DNA of 64,000 nucleotides from Macrococcoides epidermidis (GTDB lineage: Bacteria > Bacillota > Bacilli > Staphylococcales > Staphylococcaceae). The notes beneath the pieces were generated by a model. That model had not been told where the DNA came from and ran no database searches. It worked only from the letters and a program-made list of their open reading frames with translations. Made by a program: the position numbers and the translations under genes. The stretch is from NCBI RefSeq assembly GCF_042659445.1, contig NZ_JBHSSR010000004.1. The stretch is one strand, 5' to 3'. Positions 43,302 to 52,557 of the stretch are shown here, one piece after another (position 1 is the stretch's first letter; each line of letters opens with the position of its first letter).

Positions 43302-43836
43302 CCATAATTGATGCGTAAACTTCATTCCAGAATTCAGGTGTATTTTTATATTTTTCATGAATTTGATGGTGTACTTCTTTTTGTTTAGATTCAAAATCTT
43401 TATCATCTTTAGCAGGTAAATCTTTACGTAAATCCATAACAAAATTTTGAACTTTCTCAGCGCGTGGACCCCAGTTTGTATATTCATTACCCGATTCATC
43501 CAGGAAGATAAATTTTGGAATAGAACGTCCACCATTCGTTAAATACTGATCCATTAAATCTAAGTTTGAATCACGTAAACTAATGCTTAACGGCATATCT
43601 GTCGCTTCCGCAATTTTCATCAGCACAGGTAAGTTCATCATCGCGTCACCACACCAATCTTCAGTAATGACGATAGCTTTTAAATGTTTGTCTTTTACAG
43701 TTTGTAAACGTGCGTCATCTACAGGTAATTCAAAAGTTTCATAGATTTTATGCATTTCTGCTTTATTTACTTCCATTTGGTTAATATATTGCTCTAAAGA
43801 TAAGCCTTGATTAAAATATTCGATTAAAGTCGTCAT
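43285..43836 (-). CDS. Thioredoxin-like protein with a single active-site Cys
   Basis: A 183-residue protein whose middle section is thioredoxin-like: VITEDWCGDAMMNLPVL with WCGD instead of WCxxC, then a cis-Pro segment RSIPKFIFLD. Loss of the second cysteine argues against disulfide exchange and for a glutaredoxin-like, bacillithiol-linked or structural role (inference). GGAGG precedes the ATG. Confidence 0.78.
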   Translation of the reverse strand: MTTLIEYFNQGLSLEQYINQMEVNKAEMHKIYETFELPVDDARLQTVKDKHLKAIVITEDWCGDAMMNLPVLMKIAEATDMPLSISLRDSNLDLMDQYLTNGGRSIPKFIFLDESGNEYTNWGPRAEKVQNFVMDLRKDLPAKDDKDFESKQKEVHHQIHEKYKNTPEFWNEVYASIMEQLTK

Positions 43837-44027
43837 AAGTGCCTCCTGTAAGCTTTAATAATATAAATGTATTATAACAATATCAGAATAATCAAACAAA
43901 AGATATTATTTTCACCATTTATATGAACAAATATTCAAAAATATTACGGTATATACGGATGTTTACCATGATGTGAAGTGATACACTTACCTTAGCTAAT
44001 AATTTTTCATACATGTAAGTCTTCTCT

Positions 44028-44056
44028 ATGGGTAGTTTAACTACCCATCTTTTTTT
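44028..44056 (+). terminator. Orphan intrinsic terminator upstream of a secreted-protein gene
   Basis: ATGGGTAG pairs with CTACCCAT around TTTAA, followed by C and seven Ts. The preceding plus-strand gene already has its own terminator at 43276, so this one ends an unannotated transcript or attenuates the gene at 44119. The rest of 43837-44118 shows no gene. Confidence 0.65.
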
Positions 44057-44118
44057 ATTTTCATCATTTGTAATTTTATGGTATATTGGTAGAGATAAAA
44101 TAGGAAAGTGTGTGAAGT

Positions 44119-44601
44119 ATGAAAAAATTCGTAACAATGATTATCGTGCTCATACTAAGTGTGATTATCGCATTATGGTTATATAACTATTGTACTACAC
44201 CTGACAATGATTTAAGTGAAGAACGCTTAGGAGATATTAAAATCGGTGAAAATTATGAAGAAAAACATAAAGATTTCGTGAAAGACTCGCGTATTCAGTT
44301 AGAAGGTAGAACATTTTATCGATCTGTTAAACATAGAGGATTGATCATAAGAAAAGATAACAAAAACAATCATATCACAGCAGTTTCTTTATTTAAGAAC
44401 CCTGCTGTTAAAACGAGTCGTGATATTACTATCGATAGCACGAAACAAGATGTTATCGATGCATACGGAGATACTTATAAAAAGTCGTTATTACCGAAAC
44501 AGCAGACACAATTTCATTATAAGGATAAAGAACATCATATCGGCATGAAATTTGTATTAAGAAATGATTTGGTAAAAAGAATAGAAATATTTGCAGAGTA
44601 A
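44119..44601 (+). CDS. Membrane-anchored extracytoplasmic protein
   Basis: A 160-residue protein with one N-terminal helix (residues about 4-24) and a charged extracytoplasmic part containing ITIDSTKQDVIDAYGDTY, a small PepSY/BLIP-like motif. AGGAAAGTGTGTGAAGT lies before the ATG. Ends at a hairpin (GAGGC/GCCTC, 44602-44620) with T-run. Confidence 0.65.
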   Translation: MKKFVTMIIVLILSVIIALWLYNYCTTPDNDLSEERLGDIKIGENYEEKHKDFVKDSRIQLEGRTFYRSVKHRGLIIRKDNKNNHITAVSLFKNPAVKTSRDITIDSTKQDVIDAYGDTYKKSLLPKQQTQFHYKDKEHHIGMKFVLRNDLVKRIEIFAE

Positions 44602-44692
44602 GAGGCGATATTGATGCCTCGTCTTTTTTTGTTTTCATTTACTTCGGTTTCCGATATAATAGTATCAACAATGAGATTGAGGAGGAAATTAT

Positions 44693-45922
44693 TTGAACTA
44701 TAAAGAAATTGTAAAAAAATATGCCGAGACTGTTGTAAGCGTAGGTTTAAATGTACAACCAGATCAAACGGTTGTAGTAACCGCTGATATTGATGCTATT
44801 GATTTTGTGCGTGAGGTGACAAAAGCGGCTTACGAAAAAGGTGCAAGAGAAGTTATTCAGAAACTAACTGATGGTCCATCATCTCAATTGAAATTTGAAT
44901 ATGCGCCAATTGAAGTGTTTGAACATATTCCGCAATATAGAATTGATGAAACGAATGATTTTGTACAGAATAAAGTAGCACATTTACGTGTCTATTCACA
45001 AACGCCTGAGTTATTGAAAGATGCAGACCCAAAAAAGATTGCTGCACAGGCAAAAGCATTAGGTGAAGCGAATAAAGATTTCTCAAGAGCAGTTGGTCGT
45101 TATGACTTCTCATGGTGTATTGTAGGATTTCCAAATGATAAATGGGGTGAACTTGTATTCCCTGAATTCAAAGGAGAAGATGCAAAGTTAAAGTTACTTG
45201 AAGCGATGATAAAAGCAGTGCGTGTCGATCAGGATGATCCTGTAGCTGCATGGAAATTACATAATGAAACCTTAAATAAAAAAGCACAGCAGTTGAATGA
45301 AAAAGCATATGATAAATTACATTATAAATCATCTACAACAGACGTTGAAATTGGTTTGACGAAAGGACATGTGTGGTTAGGAGCGAGTGCGATAAATTCT
45401 GACGGCGTAGAGATTCAGGTTAATATGCCAACTGAAGAAGTATTTACTTCACCAGACTATCGTCGCGTTAATGGTGTTATTGGTAATACACGCCCGCTTG
45501 CTTATCAAGGCGCAATTATAGATGACTTTAAATTAACGTTTAAAGACGGTGTGGTTACTGACTTTGAAGCAGGAGTCGGTTATGACGTTCTGAAGAATAT
45601 GCTAAACAATGATGAAGGTGCACGTCGTTTAGGTGAAATTGCATTAGTACCAGACGATTCTCCGATTTCTAACTCTGGCATCCTTTATTACAATACGTTA
45701 TATGATGAGAATGCATCTTGTCACGTTGCATTAGGTCGTTCGTTCCCTAATGCGATTAAAGATGGTAAATCTTTATCCAAAGAAGAATTGATGGATAAGG
45801 GGTTAAATCAATCAATGATTCATGTTGACTTTATGATGGGTGGCAGTGATCTATCAATTGATGGTATTAAAGAAGATGGGACAGTTGAACCAGTATTTAG
45901 AGATGGTAACTGGGTGATTTAA
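44693..45922 (+). CDS. pepS: M29 family aminopeptidase (PepS/AmpS)
   Basis: A 409-residue metallo-aminopeptidase with the family's typical start (MNYKEIVKKYAETVVSVGL) and C-terminal HVALGRSFPNAIK and HVDFMMGG segments containing metal ligands. It removes N-terminal residues from peptides in the cytoplasm. The start is TTG with AGGAGG upstream. Monocistronic, ending at the second double-hairpin element. Confidence 0.92.
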   Translation: MNYKEIVKKYAETVVSVGLNVQPDQTVVVTADIDAIDFVREVTKAAYEKGAREVIQKLTDGPSSQLKFEYAPIEVFEHIPQYRIDETNDFVQNKVAHLRVYSQTPELLKDADPKKIAAQAKALGEANKDFSRAVGRYDFSWCIVGFPNDKWGELVFPEFKGEDAKLKLLEAMIKAVRVDQDDPVAAWKLHNETLNKKAQQLNEKAYDKLHYKSSTTDVEIGLTKGHVWLGASAINSDGVEIQVNMPTEEVFTSPDYRRVNGVIGNTRPLAYQGAIIDDFKLTFKDGVVTDFEAGVGYDVLKNMLNNDEGARRLGEIALVPDDSPISNSGILYYNTLYDENASCHVALGRSFPNAIKDGKSLSKEELMDKGLNQSMIHVDFMMGGSDLSIDGIKEDGTVEPVFRDGNWVI

Positions 45923-45933
45923 TTTTTAGTGGG

Positions 45934-46033
45934 TGAGTGGTCGAAATAAGCTATAATTCGCCCACTCAAGCACATTTTAATTTCAAAATAATAAATGAGT
46001 GGGCGAATAACATTGTTTTCCGCCCACTCATTT
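45934..46033. repeat. Double-hairpin element B, bidirectional terminator
   Basis: Hairpin one (45934-45968) is TGAGTGGTCGAA / TTCGCCCACTCA with one mismatch; hairpin two (45993-46033) is ATGAGTGGGCG / CGCCCACTCAT, perfect. Spacing and core match the pair at 5943-6045; both pairs sit between convergent genes. Confidence 0.75.
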
Positions 46034-47068
46034 TTATTCTACTGCACTCTCAGTAATAGTAAATGTTTTATTATCGGCATCAATTACCGCATTTCGTCCA
46101 TACGGTACAATACATTTTGGTTCGTTATGTCCAAATGATGCATTAAACAACACCGGTTTATCCTCATGTCCCCATTCTTTCATGATCTTCTGAACGACTT
46201 CTTTATATTCATCATATAAATGACCGTTTTGAGGACGTCCAAATATAATACCGTTAATACGGTCTAAAGTACCTAACGCACCTAAACTACGCATAAAATC
46301 TTCCATCAACCATTGTGGCATCAATACTTCAGAGGTTTCTAAAAATAATATCGCACCATCAAAATCTGTTTCATCCGGATAGACATCAGTGCCACGTAAA
46401 GAGATCATTAACTCCAGACAACCGCCAATTAACGGTCCGCTTGCCTGTCCTTTTCCATTTACTACGTCATATCCAGTATTATCAATTTGTTCACGGTCTA
46501 TTAATTCATTTTCTTTATCCCAGCGTAATCCGTGTTTGTATACAAAGTCTGATGTCGGAATGTCACCGATGATTTCATTCTGGGTTATCGTCTTGTTAAA
46601 ATGATTTCGTGAATATTCTGGAAAAGCATTATTCTCTGCAAAATCCGTAAGTAGTGACAAACCATAAAAACTTGAAAATCCAGCTTTTAAACAAATAAAA
46701 TGTGTAAACGTTGAATCGGAGTAACCCATAAAGATTTTAGGATGTTGACTAATAATCTCAATATCCAGATAAGGTAGCAAACGTACGCTATCATCGCCAC
46801 CAAGCGTAGAGATAATCGCCTTAACTTCCGGATCAATAAATGCTGCCATTAACTCTTCAGCACGTGCTTTCGGATGATCATAGTTAAATGCGAGACCTTT
46901 TAACGCGTTAGGCATAACTTTTACTTTGTAGCCCATCTCTTCAATACGTTTAATGCCAAGCGTTGTACGATGTTTCATCGTTGGCTCGCCTGCTAAACCT
47001 GAAGATGATGAAACAAGCGCAATCGTGTCTCCTTTATTAAGGCGTTTTGGTTTCTTAAGTTGAAGCAT
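46034..47068 (-). CDS. LD-carboxypeptidase (S66 family, LdcA/MccF-like)
   Basis: A 344-residue protein with the S66 N-terminus KKPKRLNKGDTIALVSSSSGLAG, the nucleophile motif MGYSDSTF, and Glu/His catalytic region in the C-terminal half (LFLETSEV; NASFGHNEPKC). Members cut LD bonds in murein peptides or detoxify microcin C-like compounds. Monocistronic. Confidence 0.88.
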   Translation of the reverse strand: MLQLKKPKRLNKGDTIALVSSSSGLAGEPTMKHRTTLGIKRIEEMGYKVKVMPNALKGLAFNYDHPKARAEELMAAFIDPEVKAIISTLGGDDSVRLLPYLDIEIISQHPKIFMGYSDSTFTHFICLKAGFSSFYGLSLLTDFAENNAFPEYSRNHFNKTITQNEIIGDIPTSDFVYKHGLRWDKENELIDREQIDNTGYDVVNGKGQASGPLIGGCLELMISLRGTDVYPDETDFDGAILFLETSEVLMPQWLMEDFMRSLGALGTLDRINGIIFGRPQNGHLYDEYKEVVQKIMKEWGHEDKPVLFNASFGHNEPKCIVPYGRNAVIDADNKTFTITESAVE

Positions 47069-47136
47069 AATATCACCACTTTCGATAAAATTATCTCAAT
47101 TATATCAGAAAATTTAGAATATAAAACGAAATATAA

Positions 47137-47179
47137 AAAATGAGTAGTGGGAAAAGATTACTTTCCTGCTACTCATTTT
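47137..47179. terminator. Terminator of the hsp20 gene
   Basis: TGAGTAG and CTACTCA arms with GGGAAA/TTTCC inside and A/T tails; serves the minus-strand gene upstream of it. Confidence 0.75.
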
Positions 47180-47185
47180 ATAAAT

Positions 47186-47632
47186 TTATATTTCACTGTC
47201 TATTTTAATAGATTGTTTCGGTGCTTCCGTAACATGTAGCTTTGGTAATACGATATCTAGCGTACCATCTTTTTTATAGGTAGCTTTAATTGCTTCCACC
47301 TGAACATCTGGTAAGTATAAAGAACGATGCATTGAACCGAATGAACGTTCACGTTTAATGTAGTTGTGTTCATTGTTCTCAACAACCGATTCTTCAAGGC
47401 GTTTCGCTGTAATACTTAATGCGTCATTTTGATAGTCTAATTGAATATCTTCCTGTTTAATACCTGGTAGATCTACATGAACAGTATAATCATTATTTGT
47501 TTCTTTAATATCTAACTTAAAACTATGATTATAAGCATTATCTGCAAATTGACTGACTGATTTCGTTAACATGTCGTTTGCAACATCAAATACATTTTGT
47601 CCGCGAGAAAAGATACTATATTTATTATCCAT
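47186..47632 (-). CDS. Small heat-shock protein Hsp20/alpha-crystallin
   Basis: A 148-residue sHSP with an alpha-crystallin domain (DYTVHVDLPGIKQEDIQLDY, then GTLDIVLPK) and a C-terminal IxI-type IKI. It binds unfolding proteins in large oligomers. AGGAG lies 8 nt before ATG 47632. No CIRCE or obvious CtsR box noted in the short upstream region. Confidence 0.9.
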   Translation of the reverse strand: MDNKYSIFSRGQNVFDVANDMLTKSVSQFADNAYNHSFKLDIKETNNDYTVHVDLPGIKQEDIQLDYQNDALSITAKRLEESVVENNEHNYIKRERSFGSMHRSLYLPDVQVEAIKATYKKDGTLDIVLPKLHVTEAPKQSIKIDSEI

Positions 47633-47677
47633 GTTCATCACTCCTATTGATTTGATATATTTATCATAACATTAAGG

Positions 47678-48346
47678 TCAAATATAGTCAAAATATTGAG
47701 TGTCATTTGTAATAGCATCTAATAAATAATCGACGGTTGCAATAGTATAGGTTGGTTGTGCCTGTCTAATCTCATCTGCATCTCCGTAACCATAGAGTAC
47801 ACCGATTGTATCGATATTATTTTTTTGTCCACCGATGATATCATGTTTGCGATCACCGATCATGATGCATTCATCTCTATTGAGTCCGTGTGTATCAATG
47901 ACATGCTGGATGACTTCTGCTTTATTAGTCCGTGTGCCATCTAACTCACTACCGGTAATAGACTCGAAGTAATGTGCAAGATTAAAATGTTCTAAAATCG
48001 GTACAGCAAAATACGTTGGTTTACTTGTTGCGATATACAACTTTTTATCCATCGATTTTAATGCTTGTAATAGTAATGGAATGCCTGGATATACTTCATT
48101 TTCAAACATTCCTTTATCGCTGAAGTATTCTCTGTACAGTTTGATTGCTTCGGCATTAATGTCGCCTGATAATTGATAGAAAGTTTCATAACTTTCATGC
48201 AGTGGTGGACCGATAAACGGAATAAGGGCTGCATTATCCGGGGCTTCAATATTTAATTTTTGCAGAGAATAGATAATGCTATTCGTAATGCCCATATAAG
48301 GGTCAGTTAACGTGCCATCTAAATCAAAAAGTATATGTTGATACAT
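47678..48346 (-). CDS. HAD-family phosphatase (phosphoglycolate-phosphatase type)
   Basis: A 222-residue HAD hydrolase: DLDGTLTDP (nucleophile Asp8), ATSKP, and IMIGDRKHDIIGGQ. The four-helix cap places it in the PGP/YjjG-like subclass. Its start shares a base with the namA stop (TAATG), so the two are coupled. Substrate unknown. Confidence 0.88.
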   Translation of the reverse strand: MYQHILFDLDGTLTDPYMGITNSIIYSLQKLNIEAPDNAALIPFIGPPLHESYETFYQLSGDINAEAIKLYREYFSDKGMFENEVYPGIPLLLQALKSMDKKLYIATSKPTYFAVPILEHFNLAHYFESITGSELDGTRTNKAEVIQHVIDTHGLNRDECIMIGDRKHDIIGGQKNNIDTIGVLYGYGDADEIRQAQPTYTIATVDYLLDAITNDTQYFDYI

Positions 48347-49386
48347 TAATGGATGCCTCGTTCATATTGCATAGGCACATCAATATCATCGCGTAATGCT
48401 TTCACAGCATGGATTGCCCAGTATGGATCGTTAAGCATTCCGCGACCGACTGCAATTAAATCTGCATCATCGTTACGAAGTGTCATTTCAGCTGTTTCGG
48501 GTGCGTCTAAAATACCTACAGCAATTACGGGTACATCAAACTTTTCTTTGAAGCGTTTTGCAAATGGTACTTGATAGCCAGGATAGTTACCTGGTTTATC
48601 AATGCCAGCAGGTGCTTCACCTCCTGTAGAAATATGAAACATGTCGACACCAGCATTTAAATATTTTTCTGATATGGCTAAAGCATGTTCTATATCATAG
48701 CCACCATCCATATATTCTCGTGCAGAAATTCTAAAGATTAAAGGCATATCTTTCGGCATTACTGATTTTGCAGCTTTAATTACTTCAACGCCAAACAATG
48801 AAAGGTCCTTGCCGTATTCATCGTCACGTTTATTGATACCTGGGGAATGGAATTGATGAATTAAATAACCGTGTGCTCCGTGAAGTTCAATTGCATCAAA
48901 CCCAGCTTCAACTGCGCGACGTACACTTTCTTTATATTTAACGACCATCGCTTTAACTTCTTCGTTTGAAAGTTCACGAGGATGGCGTATTGGACCGAAA
49001 TCTGTAGGTTCTTCAACTGGCGTTGTAGATGATGAAACCGGTGTTTCAACATCGCGTGCTTTTCGGCCGGCATGAGCAATTTGAATAGCAGCTTTTGCGC
49101 CATTATTATGAATACCTTCTACGATATGTTTATAAGCTGGGATTTGTGCATCATCCCATAAACCGAGACAGTTTTTCGTAATACGACCTTCTGGTTCAAC
49201 ATTTGTCATTTCTACAATAATAAGCCCTGTTTGACCAACAGCACGTGATGCATAATGTACGTAATGCCATTCAGTAGGTGTTCCATCCTCTTTTTCTACA
49301 GAATATTGACACATCGGTGGCATAACGATTCTGTTTTTTAGTTCCAGGCCTTTAAATGAATAAGGGGTGTTTAATAAAGTTTTCAT
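48346..49386 (-). CDS. namA: NADPH dehydrogenase NamA (YqjM-type old yellow enzyme)
   Basis: A 346-residue FMN ene-reductase: RIVMPPMCQYS at the N-terminus with the YqjM-type Cys, HAGRK, ELHGAHGYLIHQF, and a C-terminal AVGRGMLNDPYW. It reduces alpha,beta-unsaturated carbonyl compounds and nitro compounds, fitting electrophile detoxification. AGGAG precedes the ATG. First gene of the namA-HAD pair. Confidence 0.93.
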   Translation of the reverse strand: MKTLLNTPYSFKGLELKNRIVMPPMCQYSVEKEDGTPTEWHYVHYASRAVGQTGLIIVEMTNVEPEGRITKNCLGLWDDAQIPAYKHIVEGIHNNGAKAAIQIAHAGRKARDVETPVSSSTTPVEEPTDFGPIRHPRELSNEEVKAMVVKYKESVRRAVEAGFDAIELHGAHGYLIHQFHSPGINKRDDEYGKDLSLFGVEVIKAAKSVMPKDMPLIFRISAREYMDGGYDIEHALAISEKYLNAGVDMFHISTGGEAPAGIDKPGNYPGYQVPFAKRFKEKFDVPVIAVGILDAPETAEMTLRNDDADLIAVGRGMLNDPYWAIHAVKALRDDIDVPMQYERGIH

Positions 49387-49574
49387 AATGATACTCCTTT
49401 AGTTTTTTTATTTATTATAAAACTTCTAACCTGAGAATGATAAACATCTGTTTGAATAACTTTGCTGAATCGTATCATTAATTAAATATTAATTAAATTT
49501 ACATTTTAGTTAAATGAAATATCATTTTAAATAACGTATAATGAAAGTAAGTGAAGGTAAAGGGTGTGTATGAG

Positions 49575-50333
49575 ATGTTTGAAGTGAAAACAGAGATTAA
49601 AATTATTCCTGATGGCTACGAATCTACAAACCGCTATTTCCATAAACATGTACTAAACAATTATTTAGAGCTAGGTGTAACATTGGTCGGTCGATGGGTG
49701 AATGAGGACAAGACAATTATTACAGAGGTTTGGGGATATTTAGACGAAAAGCATTATCGAGATTTCTTTGAACTCCGAAAGAAGACGAAACATTATCAAA
49801 ATTCGTTACCGGATAAGCTCGCAAATGATAAGTGGATTATTTCAAAGAAAGATATGATCATAACGCCGACTGGTGATTATAAGATGGACTTACATATCGT
49901 TTCTACAAATGTTCTCGTACAAAATGAAGAAGATGAAGTATTACTGGTTAGAAGTTTACATCGTAGTGATACGTTAGAATTACCTGGTGGTCGCTTAGAT
50001 AAAGACGAAGATATGATTAGTGGCGCTGTGCGAGAAGTAAAAGAAGAAACTGGATTAGATGTTGCGATTAAAGGTTTATTGTACAGTTCGCATAATAAAA
50101 CGAGCGGGGTAGTCAACTTTACATTTCTAGGTGAAGTGATTGGTGGCACGCTGCAAAATAACGATGAAGAGACGACTGATGTAGGATTTTATGCTATCAA
50201 TTCAGAGAATATTTCGAAGCTTGTGACACGTAAAGTTTCGGAAGACCGCATACTTAATGCATTAGAGAAAAAAGCACAAAAATTTGATCTGTATGAGAAT
50301 AATCCGTATAAAATAATTGAATCATTTAAATAA
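49575..50333 (+). CDS. NUDIX hydrolase with N-terminal NIPSNAP-like domain
   Basis: A 252-residue fusion: residues 1-100 resemble a small ferredoxin-like NIPSNAP domain (ELGVTLVGRWVNEDKTIITEVW), and residues 110-230 hold a Nudix box GGRLDKDEDMISGAVREVKEE. The fusion may join a substrate-specific binding domain to the hydrolase. The start could also be GTG 49566; ATG 49575 keeps the domain intact. Monocistronic. Confidence 0.78.
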   Translation: MFEVKTEIKIIPDGYESTNRYFHKHVLNNYLELGVTLVGRWVNEDKTIITEVWGYLDEKHYRDFFELRKKTKHYQNSLPDKLANDKWIISKKDMIITPTGDYKMDLHIVSTNVLVQNEEDEVLLVRSLHRSDTLELPGGRLDKDEDMISGAVREVKEETGLDVAIKGLLYSSHNKTSGVVNFTFLGEVIGGTLQNNDEETTDVGFYAINSENISKLVTRKVSEDRILNALEKKAQKFDLYENNPYKIIESFK

Positions 50334-50364
50334 ACCCTGAATCTACGTCGATTCAGGGTTTATT
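50330..50364. terminator. Bidirectional terminator
   Basis: AAACCCTGAAT and ATTCAGGGTTT arms with a short loop and T-rich ends, between convergent genes. Confidence 0.88.
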
Positions 50365-51402
50365 TTATTCACTGGCAAAAGTAATATCGCTGTTGATTTT
50401 TCCCGTAAACGATTGTACTGGTAGTGGTTTACCATCTAACCAATCCTGGAAGTTTAATGTTGTTGGTGTGTTGTTGCCACCGAGCGCAAATTGGATGCTT
50501 AAATCTTTAGGAAAGTAACAACTTGTATGAATCGTTCCGCTCCAGCTGGAATATAGTTCGCTGAATATGCCAGCTTCAGGGTCATTCATTATTTTAAATG
50601 CATTAGCGGCATCCGTAGTTCGATTTGTCTGCGCTTTTAAATTACGCATACGCATCTCAGAATCTGTTAGTACACGTCGATTCTCATGTGTTAACACTTC
50701 GAAGTGATTTGTGCAGTAATGATGTTCACGTACAATGATGTCGCGCGGTGTGGCTTCGACGATTTGCGTAATACCTGTTTTATCAAGCAGAATGTAGCTG
50801 AAACTAGAGCGGTGTGGAATTTCCTTTAAGAATTGCACAGCATCATCAACCGACTGACAACATTCAAGGATCATACGACCAATCATATAACATACGAAAC
50901 CATCTCCGGGTACTTTGCGATGCATGAAATTATATCCCATCGTAAGACCGTGTTCATTCATCCCGTCCATTCGACCTGTGATGCGAGAAACGGGTGCCAT
51001 AGTCGCATAACCTGAATCCGTGGGTTGGAAGAAAGTGAAACGGCCATCATAAGTAGCAGGATGATAATCATAGTTTCTAACTAAAAAATCTTCGGTGGTG
51101 AATACACTACATCCGCTAGGTTTAGCATATACGCGGTAATGACCGAAGTTCTGTATGATTTGAGTCATATCCATCTTGAGTTCAGCTTGTAAACCGAGCA
51201 GTTCCTCCCAGATACCAGGGGCGAAACGTTTAAATGCAGCTTTTGTTTCCTGAATATCTATATCGAAACGTGGGCGACGAATACGCCATTCACGCTCGCG
51301 ATTCTCCATCATTAATGTTGTTTGAAGCCACTTTCCCTGTTCTATCCCGAAATCGAAATGACTCCCACGAAACTCTGTGATTACACTTTTAACTTGTTGC
51401 AT
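50365..51402 (-). CDS. C45 family autoproteolytic acyltransferase/hydrolase
   Basis: A 345-residue Ntn-type protein of the acyl-CoA:6-aminopenicillanic acid acyltransferase/C45 group: the probable catalytic Cys is in KPSGCSVF, followed by VRNYDYHP and GMNEHGLTMGYN. Maturation would need self-cleavage before Cys. GGAGG precedes ATG 51402. Substrate unknown; a choloylglycine-hydrolase-like role is possible. Confidence 0.82.
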   Translation of the reverse strand: MQQVKSVITEFRGSHFDFGIEQGKWLQTTLMMENREREWRIRRPRFDIDIQETKAAFKRFAPGIWEELLGLQAELKMDMTQIIQNFGHYRVYAKPSGCSVFTTEDFLVRNYDYHPATYDGRFTFFQPTDSGYATMAPVSRITGRMDGMNEHGLTMGYNFMHRKVPGDGFVCYMIGRMILECCQSVDDAVQFLKEIPHRSSFSYILLDKTGITQIVEATPRDIIVREHHYCTNHFEVLTHENRRVLTDSEMRMRNLKAQTNRTTDAANAFKIMNDPEAGIFSELYSSWSGTIHTSCYFPKDLSIQFALGGNNTPTTLNFQDWLDGKPLPVQSFTGKINSDITFASE

Positions 51403-51462
51403 TGATACACCTCCGTAAACACTATAGAGAAAGTATAACAAAGAATAAATAGAATGGATAAT

Positions 51463-51494
51463 GTAAAGTTTCCTTTACGTAAAGGAAACTTTAC
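51463..51494. promoter_or_regulatory. 32-bp perfect palindrome, candidate operator of the third XRE module
   Basis: GTAAAGTTTCCTTTAC (51463-51478) is directly followed by its exact reverse complement (51479-51494). It lies 28 bp upstream of the XRE start and differs in sequence from the operators of the other two modules. Confidence 0.75.
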
Positions 51495-51522
51495 GTTATC
51501 ATGATATTGAAGAGGTGAGTGT

Positions 51523-51729
51523 ATGAGGAATAAATTAGCTGAATTTAGAAAGTTACATGGATACTCACAGGAAACGTTAGCAAAACAACTGAAGGTATCA
51601 AGACAAACAATTATTTCAATTGAAAAAGGGAAGTATAATCCATCATTACCACTTGGAATGATGATAGCTGAAGTTTTTAATGTAAGTGTTGAAGCAATTT
51701 TTATATTAGAAGAAAGTGACTATGAGTGA
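51523..51729 (+). CDS. XRE-family HTH regulator
   Basis: A 68-residue HTH: YSQETLAKQLKVSRQTIISIEKGKYNPSL with an acidic C-terminus. Very like the regulator at 16949. GAGGTG precedes the ATG. The next two genes encode membrane proteins, forming an operon. Confidence 0.88.
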   Translation: MRNKLAEFRKLHGYSQETLAKQLKVSRQTIISIEKGKYNPSLPLGMMIAEVFNVSVEAIFILEESDYE

Positions 51730-51740
51730 GGAGGATGCGT

Positions 51741-52115
51741 ATGTTTAATCATTTAGAAGGCAATAGACCGATGTTATATTTTCTTGGCGGTGGATTGTTA
51801 CTGATATCATTATTTTTTATGTTAGTGATGTTCGAGAAACCGGAACTATATGCGATGCAGTTAGTACTTGGCATTCATATGATTTTAATTGGAATACAAA
51901 ATCGAGATGAATTGTTAGATGAACGCGTTGTCGCATTAAGCAATAGAGCATTTAAAACATCTTATATGGTGACCCTATTTACAGGGATGCTATTTTTTAC
52001 ACTATATACGTTTGGATTAATCACTTTAAAAGCAGAAAGTGCAATTGTGATAATTTTGGCTATAATGTTTTTATCTTTTTCAGTGAGTAATTTCATGCTA
52101 TGGCGAAAATATTAG
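51741..52115 (+). CDS. DUF2178-like four-helix membrane protein, first partner
   Basis: A 124-residue protein with four hydrophobic helices and a DELLDERVVALSNRAF loop carrying the DER motif of DUF2178-type partners. AGGAGG lies before ATG 51741. It follows the XRE gene by 11 nt. Confidence 0.68.
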   Translation: MFNHLEGNRPMLYFLGGGLLLISLFFMLVMFEKPELYAMQLVLGIHMILIGIQNRDELLDERVVALSNRAFKTSYMVTLFTGMLFFTLYTFGLITLKAESAIVIILAIMFLSFSVSNFMLWRKY

Positions 52116-52125
52116 GAGGATGTGT

Positions 52126-52503
52126 ATGTTTAGTAGAAGAAAACTTAGTAGAGGAGAGTTGATTATTTTTGGTACGGCAATTACTTCGATGATTCTTATA
52201 GCTTATATCGCTTCAGGGTTTACTATGGATGGAGGAATTATGATTATGGCAGTAGGATTAAGTTATTTAATTAATGCAATAGAACCTGGTGCTGAAGTGG
52301 ATGATGAAAGGGATCAACGTGTATTACTTGAAAGTTTTAGATGGATGACAATGTGTTTATATATTATATGGGCTGTATTATACATTGGAGCTTCGTTTAA
52401 TTTTTTTCATCTTTCTAAAGAAATGTATATTATCATTCCGATGGCGGTTTGTATCCTTATACAATCAATAGCTAGAGTAATTCTTAGTAAATTTATCATG
52501 TGA
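52126..52503 (+). CDS. DUF2178-like membrane protein, second partner
   Basis: A 125-residue protein with four helices and VDDERDQRVLLESFRW, the same DER-type loop as the preceding gene. RBS AGGAGGATGTGT precedes ATG 52126, the same arrangement as its neighbour, so the two probably arose by duplication. Confidence 0.68.
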   Translation: MFSRRKLSRGELIIFGTAITSMILIAYIASGFTMDGGIMIMAVGLSYLINAIEPGAEVDDERDQRVLLESFRWMTMCLYIIWAVLYIGASFNFFHLSKEMYIIIPMAVCILIQSIARVILSKFIM

Positions 52504-52557
52504 TTAAAAATTTAAGTTGAGCATGAATATTGATGGGCGGTTCTAATCGAGAACTGT

